Shown: positions 23,082 to 29,752, counted from the first letter of the stretch. The stretch is 29,752 nt of DNA from Rubrobacter sp. (GCA_016781775.1 JADDPR010000394.1:4680-34431); one strand, 5' to 3'. Numbers and translations are program-made. The notes: generated by a model from the sequence alone, not told the origin.

Positions 23082-23444
23082 TCTTTCGGGAACCCGATCG
23101 TAGTACCGCCGCGCGTGCCGGGAGAAGGTGGCTCCCATGCAATCTCCAAACCGTAAACGAAGGCGAGCACAAAGACGCTGACGACTACGCCCAGCACGGC
23201 GAACGTCCTCCTCCGGCGTCGTTGAACCATTCCTGCCAACCAACCCGAGCCCGAGCGCCACGAGGTCGAGGAGGACCTACAGCAAGCCACCCAAAAGGAT
23301 CAAGATACCCAGGCCCGGCGCCTCGCTGGCCTCCGCCTTAGCGAAGGATCTCACGGACGGCAGTGGCACCAGGAAGATGACACCAACCGCCACAGATAAT
23401 CCAAGCGACCAGGCACCCATCCGCGAGTGCTGGTTCGTGTTCAT
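23078..23444 (-). pseudogene. Decayed small three-TM membrane protein
   Basis: Reading the minus strand from ATG 23444: MNTNQHSRMGAWSLGLSV starts a TM helix, and a second begins LGILILLGGLL, then a TAG stop (23279-23277). The same frame continues VLLDLVALGLGLVG, completing that helix, and then a shift near 23240 leads into VQRRRRRTFAVLGVVVSVFV and a C-terminus ending IGFPKD at the TAG 23080-23078. Joined, this is a coherent protein of about 120 residues broken by one nonsense and one frameshift mutation. No family name can be given. The final part (50 residues from ATG MVQRRRR) might still be expressed but lacks a well-placed ribosome site. Confidence 0.6.
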
Positions 23445-23469
23445 GGCGGGATGCGCTTGGCTCCAGCCC

Positions 23470-24213
23470 CTAATTCGGCTGCTGGGTGGGCCGGATAAGG
23501 ATCTCGTTGACGCTCACGCGCTCGGGCTGGGTGACGCAGTAGGCGATGGCGCTGGCTATGTCCTCGGCCTGGAGGATGTCGAGCGAGAGGAGACCGCTCA
23601 AGCCCTCCTTCGCGTCCTCGTCGGTGATGTGGGTGGCGAGCTCCGTCGCGACGGCACCGGGTTCTACGATCGTGACCCGGATGTTGTCCTCCAGGAGCTC
23701 CTGCCTCAGGGCCTCCGAGATGGCGTTGACCGCGAACTTCGTCCCCGAGTAGACGCCGGTCGTCGCCCGGCTCCTGCGGCCGGCGACCGACGAGACGTTT
23801 ACCAGGTGCCCCGAGCCCTGCTCCTTCATGACACCAATGGCGGCGTCGGTGGTGTACAGGAGGCCGAGGACGTTCACGTCGAACATCCGGCGCCACTCGT
23901 CGGAGAGGCCCTTCTCTACGGCCGAAAGCTGCATAACGCCCGCGTTGTTCACCAGGATGTCGACCCGGCCGAACTCGCTCTTCGCCCTCTGTATCAGCTC
24001 GTGCGCCTGCCCCTCGTCGGTGACGTCGGCGGAGACCGCGAGGGCCTTGCCACCGTCGCCATTTATCCTCTCGACGAGGTCCGAGAGCCTGTCTTCCCTG
24101 CGCGCCGCGACCACGACCGAGGCGCCCTCGGCGGCCAGAGCTTCCGCCGTCGCCTCGCCAATGCCGCTCGACGCGCCCGTTATGATCGCTACCTTGCCGT
24201 CCAGCTTCGCCAC
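23470..24213 (-). CDS. Classical short-chain dehydrogenase/reductase
   Basis: NAD(P)-dependent oxidoreductase of 247 residues. Rossmann motif TGASSGIG (13-20), followed by VVVAARREDRL, where an Arg pair after the second strand suggests NADP(H) preference. NNAGV, the catalytic Ser in NVSSVAG and YSGTK (Tyr and Lys) are all present. The closest general resemblance is to SDRs of the YdfG/serine dehydrogenase type, but the substrate is not predictable. The GTG start has GGGAGG 5 nt upstream. The decayed membrane-protein gene ends about 40 bp upstream of it on the same strand. Confidence 0.93.
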   Translation of the reverse strand: MAKLDGKVAIITGASSGIGEATAEALAAEGASVVVAARREDRLSDLVERINGDGGKALAVSADVTDEGQAHELIQRAKSEFGRVDILVNNAGVMQLSAVEKGLSDEWRRMFDVNVLGLLYTTDAAIGVMKEQGSGHLVNVSSVAGRRSRATTGVYSGTKFAVNAISEALRQELLEDNIRVTIVEPGAVATELATHITDEDAKEGLSGLLSLDILQAEDIASAIAYCVTQPERVSVNEILIRPTQQPN

Positions 24214-24250
24214 GATTACCTCCCGATGGTGTCCTACCAGCGGTCCTACT

Positions 24251-24642
24251 CTATAACACCGCGGTTGCCTTCTCGGGCAGGTTCGTTCGCGGCCCGGACG
24301 TGGCGTTGAGGGAGACGAGGCGGAGGTAGGCGAGGGTTCAGTAGGAGTGGTTGAAGGTATCCACGGCGCCGGTTGGCACGCAAGCAGGGACCAAGAAGAT
24401 CAGGCCAGCGACGAATACCCGCCGCGGCGGCTGCGGTGAATCGCTCCAGCAAACGAAGATAGCGAAGAAGAGCGAGAGGTTCTCGGAGATCCAACGGAAG
24501 AGCCCTTCGGGCCGGGAGGGGCGCCGGTGTTCGAGGGGAGATTGAAGGAAGATCCGGTGACGGCAAAGAGCCCGAAGGCCCACGAGAACTTGTTGCGCCA
24601 GGAGATCCAGAATGCTTCGGAGATCACCCCTCCGTAGTCCAC
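24251..24642 (-). pseudogene. Decayed polytopic membrane protein, truncated
   Basis: GTG 24642 starts MDYGGVISEAFWISWRNKFSWAF..., a well-formed N-terminus resembling actinobacterial polytopic membrane proteins that begin 'MDYG..L..AW...WR.KFLW'. The frame is then lost; another gives WISENLSLFFAIFV, FVAGLIF and AVDTFNHSY up to a TGA, beyond which the same frame continues TLAYLRLVSLNA and ends at TAG 24253. At least one frameshift and one nonsense change (probably TGG to TGA) are required. The reconstructed product, about 130 residues, is much shorter than intact relatives, so internal deletion is likely. It starts 4 nt after the ATP-grasp gene stop, with GAGAGG upstream, so it was once the second gene of that operon. 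Confidence 0.62.
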
Positions 24643-24646
24643 GGAG

Positions 24647-26077
24647 CTACCTCTCCAGGATCCAGGTGTCCTTCATCTTGCCGCCGCTAGAGATGTTGAC
24701 GATGTGCTTGCCCGGGGCCGCAACGCGCGTCAGGGAGCCCGGCACCACCTCGACGACGCCGGGGTCTTCGGGGTCGGGGGCGAGGGCGAGCATCCGGTAG
24801 TCGGCGTAGGAGTCGACGAGGTCGAAGGCATCGTTCCCGGTGTCCGGGTTGCAGATAACGTGGGTCGAGAAGTCGATCATGCGCTGGGCGATGTACTCGA
24901 CCGGGTTGCTCTCGACGAGGCGCCGGAACTTTTCTATGGACTCCTTCGACTCCTCCGGCCCGATCATGACCTCCTTGCCGCCGTAGCCCCCGCGGCTCTT
25001 CACGACCAGCTCCCCGAAGCGTTCCATGACGTACTCCCGCTCCTCGGGGACGGCGAGGGACCACGTCTCCGCGTTCTGTATCAGGGGCTCCTCGCCGAGG
25101 TAGGTCCGGATCATCTGCGGCACGAAGGCCTCGACCCCTTTGTCGTCGACGATCTCGGAGTTCGGAGCGAACAGGACGTGGACCTTGCCCTCGACGTGGC
25201 ACTCGATAAGTCCCGGCAGGTCGGCGTAGAGCTTGTCCTCGTCGACCCTCTCGTAGATCACGTCTATGCGCCGCCCCGAGGATTTATGGATGAGGTGACC
25301 GTCGCCGTCGAAGGCCAGGTCCTTCGTCTCCGCTAGGATCGCGCCCATCTCCTGGGCGTAGATGTTGTGGTCGAGGTAGAACTGATCGGACGGCCCGCTG
25401 GAGACGACCGCGAGCGTCGCTTCTTTGCCCTTCGGTGACGCCGCCCTCAACGAGTCCCCGAGCCGGGCGAGCCAGCCGTCGAGTGAGCGCACGGGGAGGC
25501 TCTTCAAAGCCTCGGGGAAGAAGACCTCGTGACCCATCCGCCTCCTTCTGGTCATGGCGGCGAGGCCGACGGGCATCTTCGCGTTCTCCTCCAGGATCAC
25601 GTACTCCCAGCCCCCGGTCTGCCCCGCGCGCGAGCTCTCGACCGCGACGACGTCGAAGGCGATCTGGCGCACCGGGACGGGCCCGAAGCGGTTCGGGATC
25701 TTCCCGTCGTAGAGGATGCTCGAACTCAGTATCTCCTGCGGCACGACCTCTTCCTTGCCGGCCTGGAGCCGTCGAAGAAACTCGTTGACCGCGCGCATCC
25801 TCTGCACGAGCCCCCTCTGAAGCCGCTCCCAATCCGCTGCCGGGACGACGCGAGGGAACCAGTCCGTCGGATGGGTCTTGTCGCCCTCCCGGATGCCGAA
25901 GGCGTGCTGCTCCTCGAGCAGGAGGCCGTGCGCCCTCTCGAGGTTCTCCTCCCAGCGCGCCGGCCCGGTCCTTCCCAACTCCTCGAAGACGGGACCGTAG
26001 ACGGGGCGGGGCGCACCGTCGGGCCCGAAGACCTCGTTGGTGCCGGGGAGCGTGCTCTTGAATACGATAGGCTTCAC
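24647..26077 (-). CDS. Circularly permuted ATP-grasp protein (type 2, DUF404/407 family)
   Basis: 476-residue member of the circularly permuted ATP-grasp family, predicted to form an amide or peptide bond with ATP. Family segments: DWFPRVVPAADWERLQRGLVQRM (near 75-95), NEFLRRLQ, SSSILYDGKIPNRFG, the YVILEENAKMPVG loop, IDVIYERVDED, VVKSRGGYGGKEVMIGP (nucleotide-binding loop) and FSTHVICNPD. These genes usually sit beside alpha-E (DUF403) and transglutaminase genes; neither is here. The GTG start lies 9 nt after TATAAT, so the mRNA is probably leaderless. Substrate unknown. Confidence 0.9.
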   Translation of the reverse strand: MKPIVFKSTLPGTNEVFGPDGAPRPVYGPVFEELGRTGPARWEENLERAHGLLLEEQHAFGIREGDKTHPTDWFPRVVPAADWERLQRGLVQRMRAVNEFLRRLQAGKEEVVPQEILSSSILYDGKIPNRFGPVPVRQIAFDVVAVESSRAGQTGGWEYVILEENAKMPVGLAAMTRRRRMGHEVFFPEALKSLPVRSLDGWLARLGDSLRAASPKGKEATLAVVSSGPSDQFYLDHNIYAQEMGAILAETKDLAFDGDGHLIHKSSGRRIDVIYERVDEDKLYADLPGLIECHVEGKVHVLFAPNSEIVDDKGVEAFVPQMIRTYLGEEPLIQNAETWSLAVPEEREYVMERFGELVVKSRGGYGGKEVMIGPEESKESIEKFRRLVESNPVEYIAQRMIDFSTHVICNPDTGNDAFDLVDSYADYRMLALAPDPEDPGVVEVVPGSLTRVAAPGKHIVNISSGGKMKDTWILER

Positions 26078-26086
26078 AGGATGGGG

Positions 26087-26092
26087 ATTATA
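26087..26092 (-). promoter_or_regulatory. Predicted leaderless -10 of the ATP-grasp gene
   Basis: Perfect TATAAT on the minus strand ending 9 nt before GTG 26077; predicted leader 2-3 nt. No convincing -35 or ribosome site. Confidence 0.55.
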
Positions 26093-26153
26093 CTAGCCGT
26101 TCCGCAGAGATATCTTTTGTTCGCCGCAGACCGCCACGAGGGGAGAAGCGAGG

Positions 26154-26384
26154 TTGGCCGTTGGATATACAGGTAACGGCAGGCCGCAGGCCGTCTCCGG
26201 CGACAATCTGGGGGCCCGCGCGCAAAATGCCGAATCCGGCGTGGCGACGCTCGTCCGTGCCCCGGAGCTCCTTATCGCCCCGGGATCGGCGATAGCTACG
26301 GTCTTCGCCGGCGCAGGTGGGGGCGATCGCGAGCTCCCCGCCGTCGAGCCGGGCACGACCGGCAAGATTCTGCCGGCATCGTGA
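26154..26384 (+). CDS. Possible small protein, unknown
   Basis: 76-residue frame from TTG 26154, preceded by GGGGAG and GCGAGG. Its TGA overlaps the GTG of the next gene by 4 nt (GTGA), a spacing common in real operons. The product has no TM helix and no motif I recognise, and is rich in Ala, Gly and Val. The opposite strand is also open here, so composition does not decide. If it is not a gene, 26093-26380 is a ~290-bp untranslated region. Confidence 0.35.
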   Translation: MAVGYTGNGRPQAVSGDNLGARAQNAESGVATLVRAPELLIAPGSAIATVFAGAGGGDRELPAVEPGTTGKILPAS

Positions 26385-26635
26385 GTAACCCACCGCCGGC
26401 CTCCCCGTCAGGCTCCTCCGGTCGGGGCAGGGGATGGGCGATCGCCGGTATCCTCTCCGGCTTGCTGGCGGTGGTGCTCGTCCCGATCCTCTTCGGGCCT
26501 CTCGGGGTCTTGTTCGGGATCGTGGGCTACGTGAAGGGCTCCCGCAGGGCCGGCATCGCCGCCGTGGTCGTAGGGGTTCTCGGGTTTGTGGTGGGGATCG
26601 CCCTTACCGCGTTCCTGCTCTCCGCGTTCGGTTGA
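26381..26635 (+). CDS. Small two- to three-TM membrane protein (DUF4190-like)
   Basis: 84 residues from GTG 26381: a Pro/Ser/Gly-rich N-terminus, then GWAIAGILSGLLAVVLV, a glycine-rich helix (GPLGVLFGIVGYVKG), a short basic loop (SRRA) and a second hydrophobic helix pair ending LLSAFG. This matches small actinobacterial DUF4190-like proteins, which have no assigned function. No normal ribosome site precedes the GTG; overlap with the previous frame suggests coupling. Confidence 0.7.
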   Translation: MSNPPPASPSGSSGRGRGWAIAGILSGLLAVVLVPILFGPLGVLFGIVGYVKGSRRAGIAAVVVGVLGFVVGIALTAFLLSAFG

Positions 26636-26729
26636 GCTGCTCCCTCTCGGTAGACCTCCGCCCGGCTTTAGGGAAGCCCTGCCGGTATCTCTGCGGCTAC
26701 TTGTCGTGGAGGGCGGGTCCTCCGGCCGC

Positions 26730-26735
26730 TATACT
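26730..26735 (+). promoter_or_regulatory. Predicted leaderless -10 of the dnaD-dnaI cluster
   Basis: TATACT ends 9 nt before ATG 26745. No -35 match at 16-18 bp. GGCGG upstream of the ATG is only a weak ribosome site. Confidence 0.5.
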
Positions 26736-26744
26736 GGCGGCGGA

Positions 26745-27518
26745 ATGAAGCGGGTTAGTCTTACACCTCCGGGGGAGAAACGGGAGCGGGGCGCGAAAGC
26801 GCGTCTCTACGTCCGCTGGATGCCGCACCTCGGAGCCGAGGCGGTCGCTCTCTACGAGCTTCTGCGCCTCCTCCCCGACGTGGGAGAGGACGCCGTAGAG
26901 CTCACGGAGCTTGCGGAGCTTCTGCGCTCCACCCCGGAGAGCGTCGAGACCTCCTTGAGGGTGCTGGTCGAGCACGGGTTCGCGCTAGAACGAGGGGGAT
27001 GGTTCGAGGTTCTGGAGCACCCCCCGGTCGCGTGCGGTACGCGCCGAAACGTCGCCTCCGGCGAGGAGCCTGTGGGGGAGGATGGGGCGGTGCAAGAAGG
27101 TCCGGTCGTGCGGGACATCCAGGTTATGAGGGCGGAGCCCGAGGGGGTCTCGCCGGACGACTACTTCAGGTACATGGGGACGCTGCCCGCGCCGCACATA
27201 CTGGAGTTTCTCAACGGATACACCGAGCGCGACGGCGTCGAGACGGCGGCCGTGATCGAGGCCCTGAAGATCGCCAGCGAGCGCGATGCCCGCCGGGTGG
27301 GCTACGTCAGGAGCATCCTGGAGCGTTGGGTCGAGCGCGGCGTGAAGACCGTCGCGGACGTGGAGCGCTTCGAGCAGGACCGCAAGCTCCGCCTCGTCGC
27401 CGAGAGCGGCGCCGTCAGGGGCGGGGCCCTGAAACTTCGAGGGGAGGTGAGCGATGGAGCCGATAGGGGATCTGCTGCCCGACGCAGGGAGGGCTATGAG
27501 TGGCTCTTCGGCGAGTAG
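26745..27518 (+). CDS. DnaD-like replication initiation protein
   Basis: 257-residue protein with the two-part layout of DnaD/DnaB of Firmicutes. An N-terminal winged-helix-like region (about 25-95: ALYELLRLLPDVGEDAVELTELAELL) is followed by an acidic linker and a C-terminal DnaD domain (about 138-212) with ILEFLNGYTERDG, IEALKIASERDARRVGYVRSIL and RWVERGVKTVADVERF, which corresponds to the family's Y-x-x-x-I-L-x-x-W-x-x-x-G-I-K-T motif. In Bacillus, DnaD acts with DnaB and DnaI to load the replicative helicase. Here the next gene is a DnaI/DnaC-like ATPase whose start lies 65 bp inside this gene, so the pair is co-expressed. I leave the symbol empty because orthology to Bacillus dnaD is unproven. 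Confidence 0.85.
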   Translation: MKRVSLTPPGEKRERGAKARLYVRWMPHLGAEAVALYELLRLLPDVGEDAVELTELAELLRSTPESVETSLRVLVEHGFALERGGWFEVLEHPPVACGTRRNVASGEEPVGEDGAVQEGPVVRDIQVMRAEPEGVSPDDYFRYMGTLPAPHILEFLNGYTERDGVETAAVIEALKIASERDARRVGYVRSILERWVERGVKTVADVERFEQDRKLRLVAESGAVRGGALKLRGEVSDGADRGSAARRREGYEWLFGE

Positions 27519-28332
27519 GAGTAGGGGGGCTGCCGGCCGTGAGGATGCGGCGCTCCGGCTCGACGATCAGATCTGCCCCCACTGCCACAGGGAGCTCGAA
27601 GCCGAGTTCTTTTCGTTCCCGCCCGCCTTGCAGCGCAAGTACGGGAAGACCGGCGAGTGGTACTACCATCCCTGCACCCCCGAGTGCGAGGCGAAGAACG
27701 AGCGTCGGGAGTGGGAGCTGATGCGCCGCGACGCCCGCGTGGCCTCCCTCAAGGAGAAGAGCGGCCTCACCAAGCGCCTCAAGCGCTACACCCTCGACAA
27801 CTTCAAGCCCTACGTCGGGGCGAGCGCGGCCAGAGCCGTCGAGAGGGCCGAGGAGTACCTGAGGGGCTGGGAGGACAACCGGGAGGAGGGCCGGGGGCTC
27901 TACCTCTGCGGGGATGTAGGAACGGGGAAGACCCACCTTGCGGTTGCGATTATGACCGAGCTTATCCGCCGGCGCCGGGTGCCGTCCCTCTTCGTTACCG
28001 TCCCCGAATTTCTGGACAACCTGCGCGGGGCGTACAACGACCCCGGACGCGACATCGACGAGTGGATGGACGCCGTCAAGAACGCCGACCTCCTCGTCCT
28101 CGACGACCTCGGCGCCGAGAAGCCGAACGCGTGGGTGCGCGAGAGGCTCTTCGTCGTCGTCAACCACCGTTACCGGGAGGCGCTCCCCACGATCTTCACC
28201 TCCAACATCGGTCCCAAGGACCTCGCCGAGCAGCTCGGCGAACGAACGGCCAGCCGCATCATTGCGATGTGCGAGTGGGTAGCCCTTGAGGGCGAGGACT
28301 ACCGGGAGACCGCCGCGAGGGAGGGCCGCTGA
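27454..28332 (+). CDS. DnaI/DnaC-like helicase-loader AAA+ ATPase with zinc finger
   Basis: 292-residue helicase-loader type ATPase. Cys41 and Cys44 (CPHC) with Cys74 and Cys78 (HPCTPEC) form a probable zinc site before the ATPase. The linker helix KRLKRYTLDNFKPY is typical of DnaC/DnaI. Walker A is GDVGTGKT (153-160), Walker B LLVLDDLG (213-220), sensor 1 FTSN (248-251) and the Arg-finger region ERTASRI. IstB transposase helpers share this fold, but no transposase is near and a DnaD-like gene precedes it, so a replication or restart role is more likely. ATG 27454 has GAGGTG 4 nt upstream; ATG 27496 (AGGGAGG upstream) is an alternative that loses 14 residues. Confidence 0.9.
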   Translation: MEPIGDLLPDAGRAMSGSSASRSRGAAGREDAALRLDDQICPHCHRELEAEFFSFPPALQRKYGKTGEWYYHPCTPECEAKNERREWELMRRDARVASLKEKSGLTKRLKRYTLDNFKPYVGASAARAVERAEEYLRGWEDNREEGRGLYLCGDVGTGKTHLAVAIMTELIRRRRVPSLFVTVPEFLDNLRGAYNDPGRDIDEWMDAVKNADLLVLDDLGAEKPNAWVRERLFVVVNHRYREALPTIFTSNIGPKDLAEQLGERTASRIIAMCEWVALEGEDYRETAAREGR

Positions 28333-28334
28333 CC

Positions 28335-29054
28335 GTGCGCGACGAGTTCATGATCATGCGTCAGGGAAAGCAATACGTCCTGTTCGCGGGCCTCCTCGAC
28401 GAAGCCCACGCCCGCGGCCTCAAGGGGATAGACACCGACCTCGTGCAGGTCCCCACCCCCGAGAACGGCAACGTCGCCGTGGTCAAGGCGACCGTCGAGA
28501 TGGAGGACGGGCGTACCTTCTCCGGCATCGGCGACGCGAGCCCCGACAACGTGGGGCGCGGCATAGTGCCGCACATTATAAGGATGGCCGAGACAAGGGC
28601 GAAGGCCCGAGCTTTGCGCGACGCCGTGAACGTCGGCGCCACGGCCCTCGAAGAGCTCTCCGACGGCGACGACGTCCCTCCGGCGCCCGCACCCTCCAAT
28701 TACCCGCAGCCACGCGGCCTCCAGAGCGTCCCCCAGTCGGGTGGGCGTGAGCGGTCGGGTGCTACGGCCGGCGAGAAGCCCGCCCGCCCGGCCCCCAGCA
28801 ACGGCAAGGCCGCCAAAAAACAAGACGACGGCGAGGAGGCGCCCCAGAAACCTGCCCGAGGGGGCGGTTCGGGGGCTTCCCAGAAGGCCCGGAAGTCGCA
28901 GGTGGACCTCCTGCGCACCCTCGCCGAGGAGCTCAGGGGCGAGAACGGGGTAGCCCGCCTGGAAGGACGCATCGGCAAATCCCTCTCCGAGCTGACCCGC
29001 GCCGAGGCGGACGAGTGGATCGACCGTCTAACCCCCGCCGAGGGCCGCGAGTAG
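28335..29054 (+). CDS. Unknown protein of the dnaD-dnaI cluster, possibly ssDNA-annealing-like
   Basis: 239 residues with two conserved-looking ends and a disordered centre. Residues 5-108 form an alpha+beta domain: QGKQYVLFAGLLDEAHARG, a strand pair VAVVKATVEMEDG and FSGIGDAS, then HIIRMAETRAKARALRDAVNVG. The 'ETRAKARALRDA' helix after a two-strand segment is reminiscent of phage Erf/Rad52-like annealing proteins ('ETRAIGRAL'). Residues 110-185 are Pro/Gly/Lys-rich. Residues 188-239 form a small helical domain ending SLSELTRAEADEWIDRL, similar in style to C-termini of the same phage proteins. The GTG start is 2 nt after the loader stop, so it is a cluster member. The annealing role is inference from short motifs and context. 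Confidence 0.75.
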   Translation: MRDEFMIMRQGKQYVLFAGLLDEAHARGLKGIDTDLVQVPTPENGNVAVVKATVEMEDGRTFSGIGDASPDNVGRGIVPHIIRMAETRAKARALRDAVNVGATALEELSDGDDVPPAPAPSNYPQPRGLQSVPQSGGRERSGATAGEKPARPAPSNGKAAKKQDDGEEAPQKPARGGGSGASQKARKSQVDLLRTLAEELRGENGVARLEGRIGKSLSELTRAEADEWIDRLTPAEGRE

Positions 29055-29072
29055 CATTCGCCAGCCTCCCTC

Positions 29073-29752
29073 TTGAAGCCGCCCCGCCGCCCTCCACCGA
29101 TACTTCTCCTTCTGCTCGCCGTAGCGGCCCTCACGGGCTGCGAGCCGCTCTCGGCGCTCTCGCCCGGCGCGGGCACCCAGCTACCGCCCGCGGGAGCTTT
29201 GGTCGTGAGCTTCATAGACGTGGGCCAGGGGGACGCGGTCCTCGTCCAGTCCGGAGGTAAAAACTACCTCGTGGACGCCGGTAAACCCCAGGAGGGCCCG
29301 AACGTCGTGGACTTCCTGAGGAGCCGCGGGGTCGAGACGCTGGACGGCATCGTCGTCAGCAACCCGGACGCGGACCACATCGGAGGTTTTCTGGACGTCC
29401 TCGACGCCTACGAGGTTTCGACGGTCTACGTCTCCGGCGACCCGAAGGGGACGGCGACCTACAACTCGTTTCTGCGCGGCGTCAGGGACGAGGGCTCCGC
29501 CGTGAAGGAGTCCCGTGGCGGGGACGTCTACGATTGGGGCGGGGCCCGGGCCGACGTTATATCGCCTCCACCTGACGCGCTCTTCTCGGAGACGAACGAC
29601 AACTCGGTGGGCATCCTGCTGACCTTCGGTACCGCCCGCGTCCTGCTCGCGGGGGACGCCGAGAAGAAGGGCGAGGAGTACATGAGCAGCGGCTCCCACA
29701 CGGGGCCGCTCACCGTCCTGAAAGTTACCCATCATGGCTCGAATACCTCTTC
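29073..29752 (+). CDS. ComEC/Rec2-related metallo-beta-lactamase-fold lipoprotein, 3' end cut by window
   Basis: Starts at TTG 29073 and is open to the window end. The N-terminus is a lipoprotein signal: PPRRPPP, a hydrophobic stretch and LTGC, the lipobox cysteine. A metallo-hydrolase domain of the ComEC C-terminal type follows: VSFIDVGQGDAVLVQ, YLVDAG, VSNPDADHIGG, SETNDNSVGILLTFG, VLLAGDAE and KVTHHGSNTSS. The first metal-ligand motif has Asn (SNPDADH) where many homologues have His (SHPDADH). There is no ComEC membrane channel, so it is a secreted nuclease- or phosphodiesterase-like enzyme rather than the DNA uptake channel. No ribosome site precedes the TTG; the unknown gene of the dnaD cluster ends 18 bp upstream. 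Confidence 0.85.
   Translation, partial: MKPPRRPPPILLLLLAVAALTGCEPLSALSPGAGTQLPPAGALVVSFIDVGQGDAVLVQSGGKNYLVDAGKPQEGPNVVDFLRSRGVETLDGIVVSNPDADHIGGFLDVLDAYEVSTVYVSGDPKGTATYNSFLRGVRDEGSAVKESRGGDVYDWGGARADVISPPPDALFSETNDNSVGILLTFGTARVLLAGDAEKKGEEYMSSGSHTGPLTVLKVTHHGSNTS

Noticed and set aside
26093..26365. Minus-strand frame of about 90 codons upstream of the ATP-grasp gene
   Set aside because: It would read through the ATP-grasp promoter, has no ribosome site and its product is low-complexity Ala/Pro/Ser.
27454..28332. DnaI-like ATPase as an IstB transposition helper
   Set aside because: No transposase gene or terminal inverted repeats nearby; it overlaps a DnaD-like gene and has an N-terminal zinc finger as in helicase loaders.

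Overview
The window is high-GC chromosomal DNA with the gene content of an actinobacterium, most likely a deep-branching one such as a Rubrobacter relative. The first 9.2 kb carries the actinobacterial cell-wall and signalling operon (FHA proteins, PP2C phosphatase, RodA, PBP2, PASTA kinase). MutL and a DnaD/DnaI-type helicase-loader pair, both uncommon in ordinary Actinobacteria, point away from the mycobacterial and streptomycete lines. The genus is an inference, since no rRNA is present.

1-9.2 kb (minus strand): transcription runs from a Ser/Thr kinase fused to a large polytopic membrane domain, through fhaA, fhaB, a PP2C phosphatase, rodA and pbpA, to a PASTA-domain kinase cut by the window start. 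The order matches the mycobacterial fhaA-fhaB-pstP-rodA-pbpA-pknA-pknB cluster, except that no pknA lies between pbpA and pknB and a membrane-fused kinase heads the cluster. Kinases, phosphatase and phosphothreonine readers sit together with the septal/elongation glycosyltransferase and transpeptidase they would control.

9.2-10.7 kb (minus): a protealysin-like M4 metalloprotease followed by a small emfourin-type protein, a probable protease/inhibitor pair. 10.8-15.5 kb (plus): a one-TM protein of unknown function, a FemAB-like acyltransferase, tRNA-Leu(CAG), a membrane-anchored protein with a CARDB-like C-terminus, a stand-alone Lrp/AsnC ligand-binding domain, a SnoaL-like protein and a GNAT acetyltransferase. 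15.5-19.6 kb (minus): a YbdK-type carboxylate-amine ligase, an EamA transporter and mutL. 19.7-21.6 kb (plus): accB-accC of acetyl-CoA carboxylase, preceded by a seven-residue reading frame that overlaps the accB start.

21.6-24.6 kb mixes intact genes (DUF1385/YqhQ protein, SDR oxidoreductase) with three decayed membrane-protein genes: an AI-2E permease remnant, a small three-TM protein and a truncated polytopic protein. 24.6-26.1 kb is a circularly permuted ATP-grasp protein without its usual partners. 26.1-29.75 kb (plus) has two small genes, then a tight dnaD-like / dnaI-like / unknown cluster followed by a ComEC-like metallo-beta-lactamase lipoprotein cut by the window end. The unknown protein has features reminiscent of phage single-strand annealing proteins.

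A feature that recurs across the window is a -10 hexamer (TATAAT, TACAAT, TAGAAT and similar) ending only 6-9 nt before a start codon. This predicts leaderless or nearly leaderless mRNAs for pknB, the membrane kinase, the 10.86-kb gene, mutL, the accB leader frame, the ATP-grasp gene and dnaD. Many genes inside operons use clear Shine-Dalgarno sequences instead. No CRISPR array, insertion sequence, phage or rRNA gene was seen.
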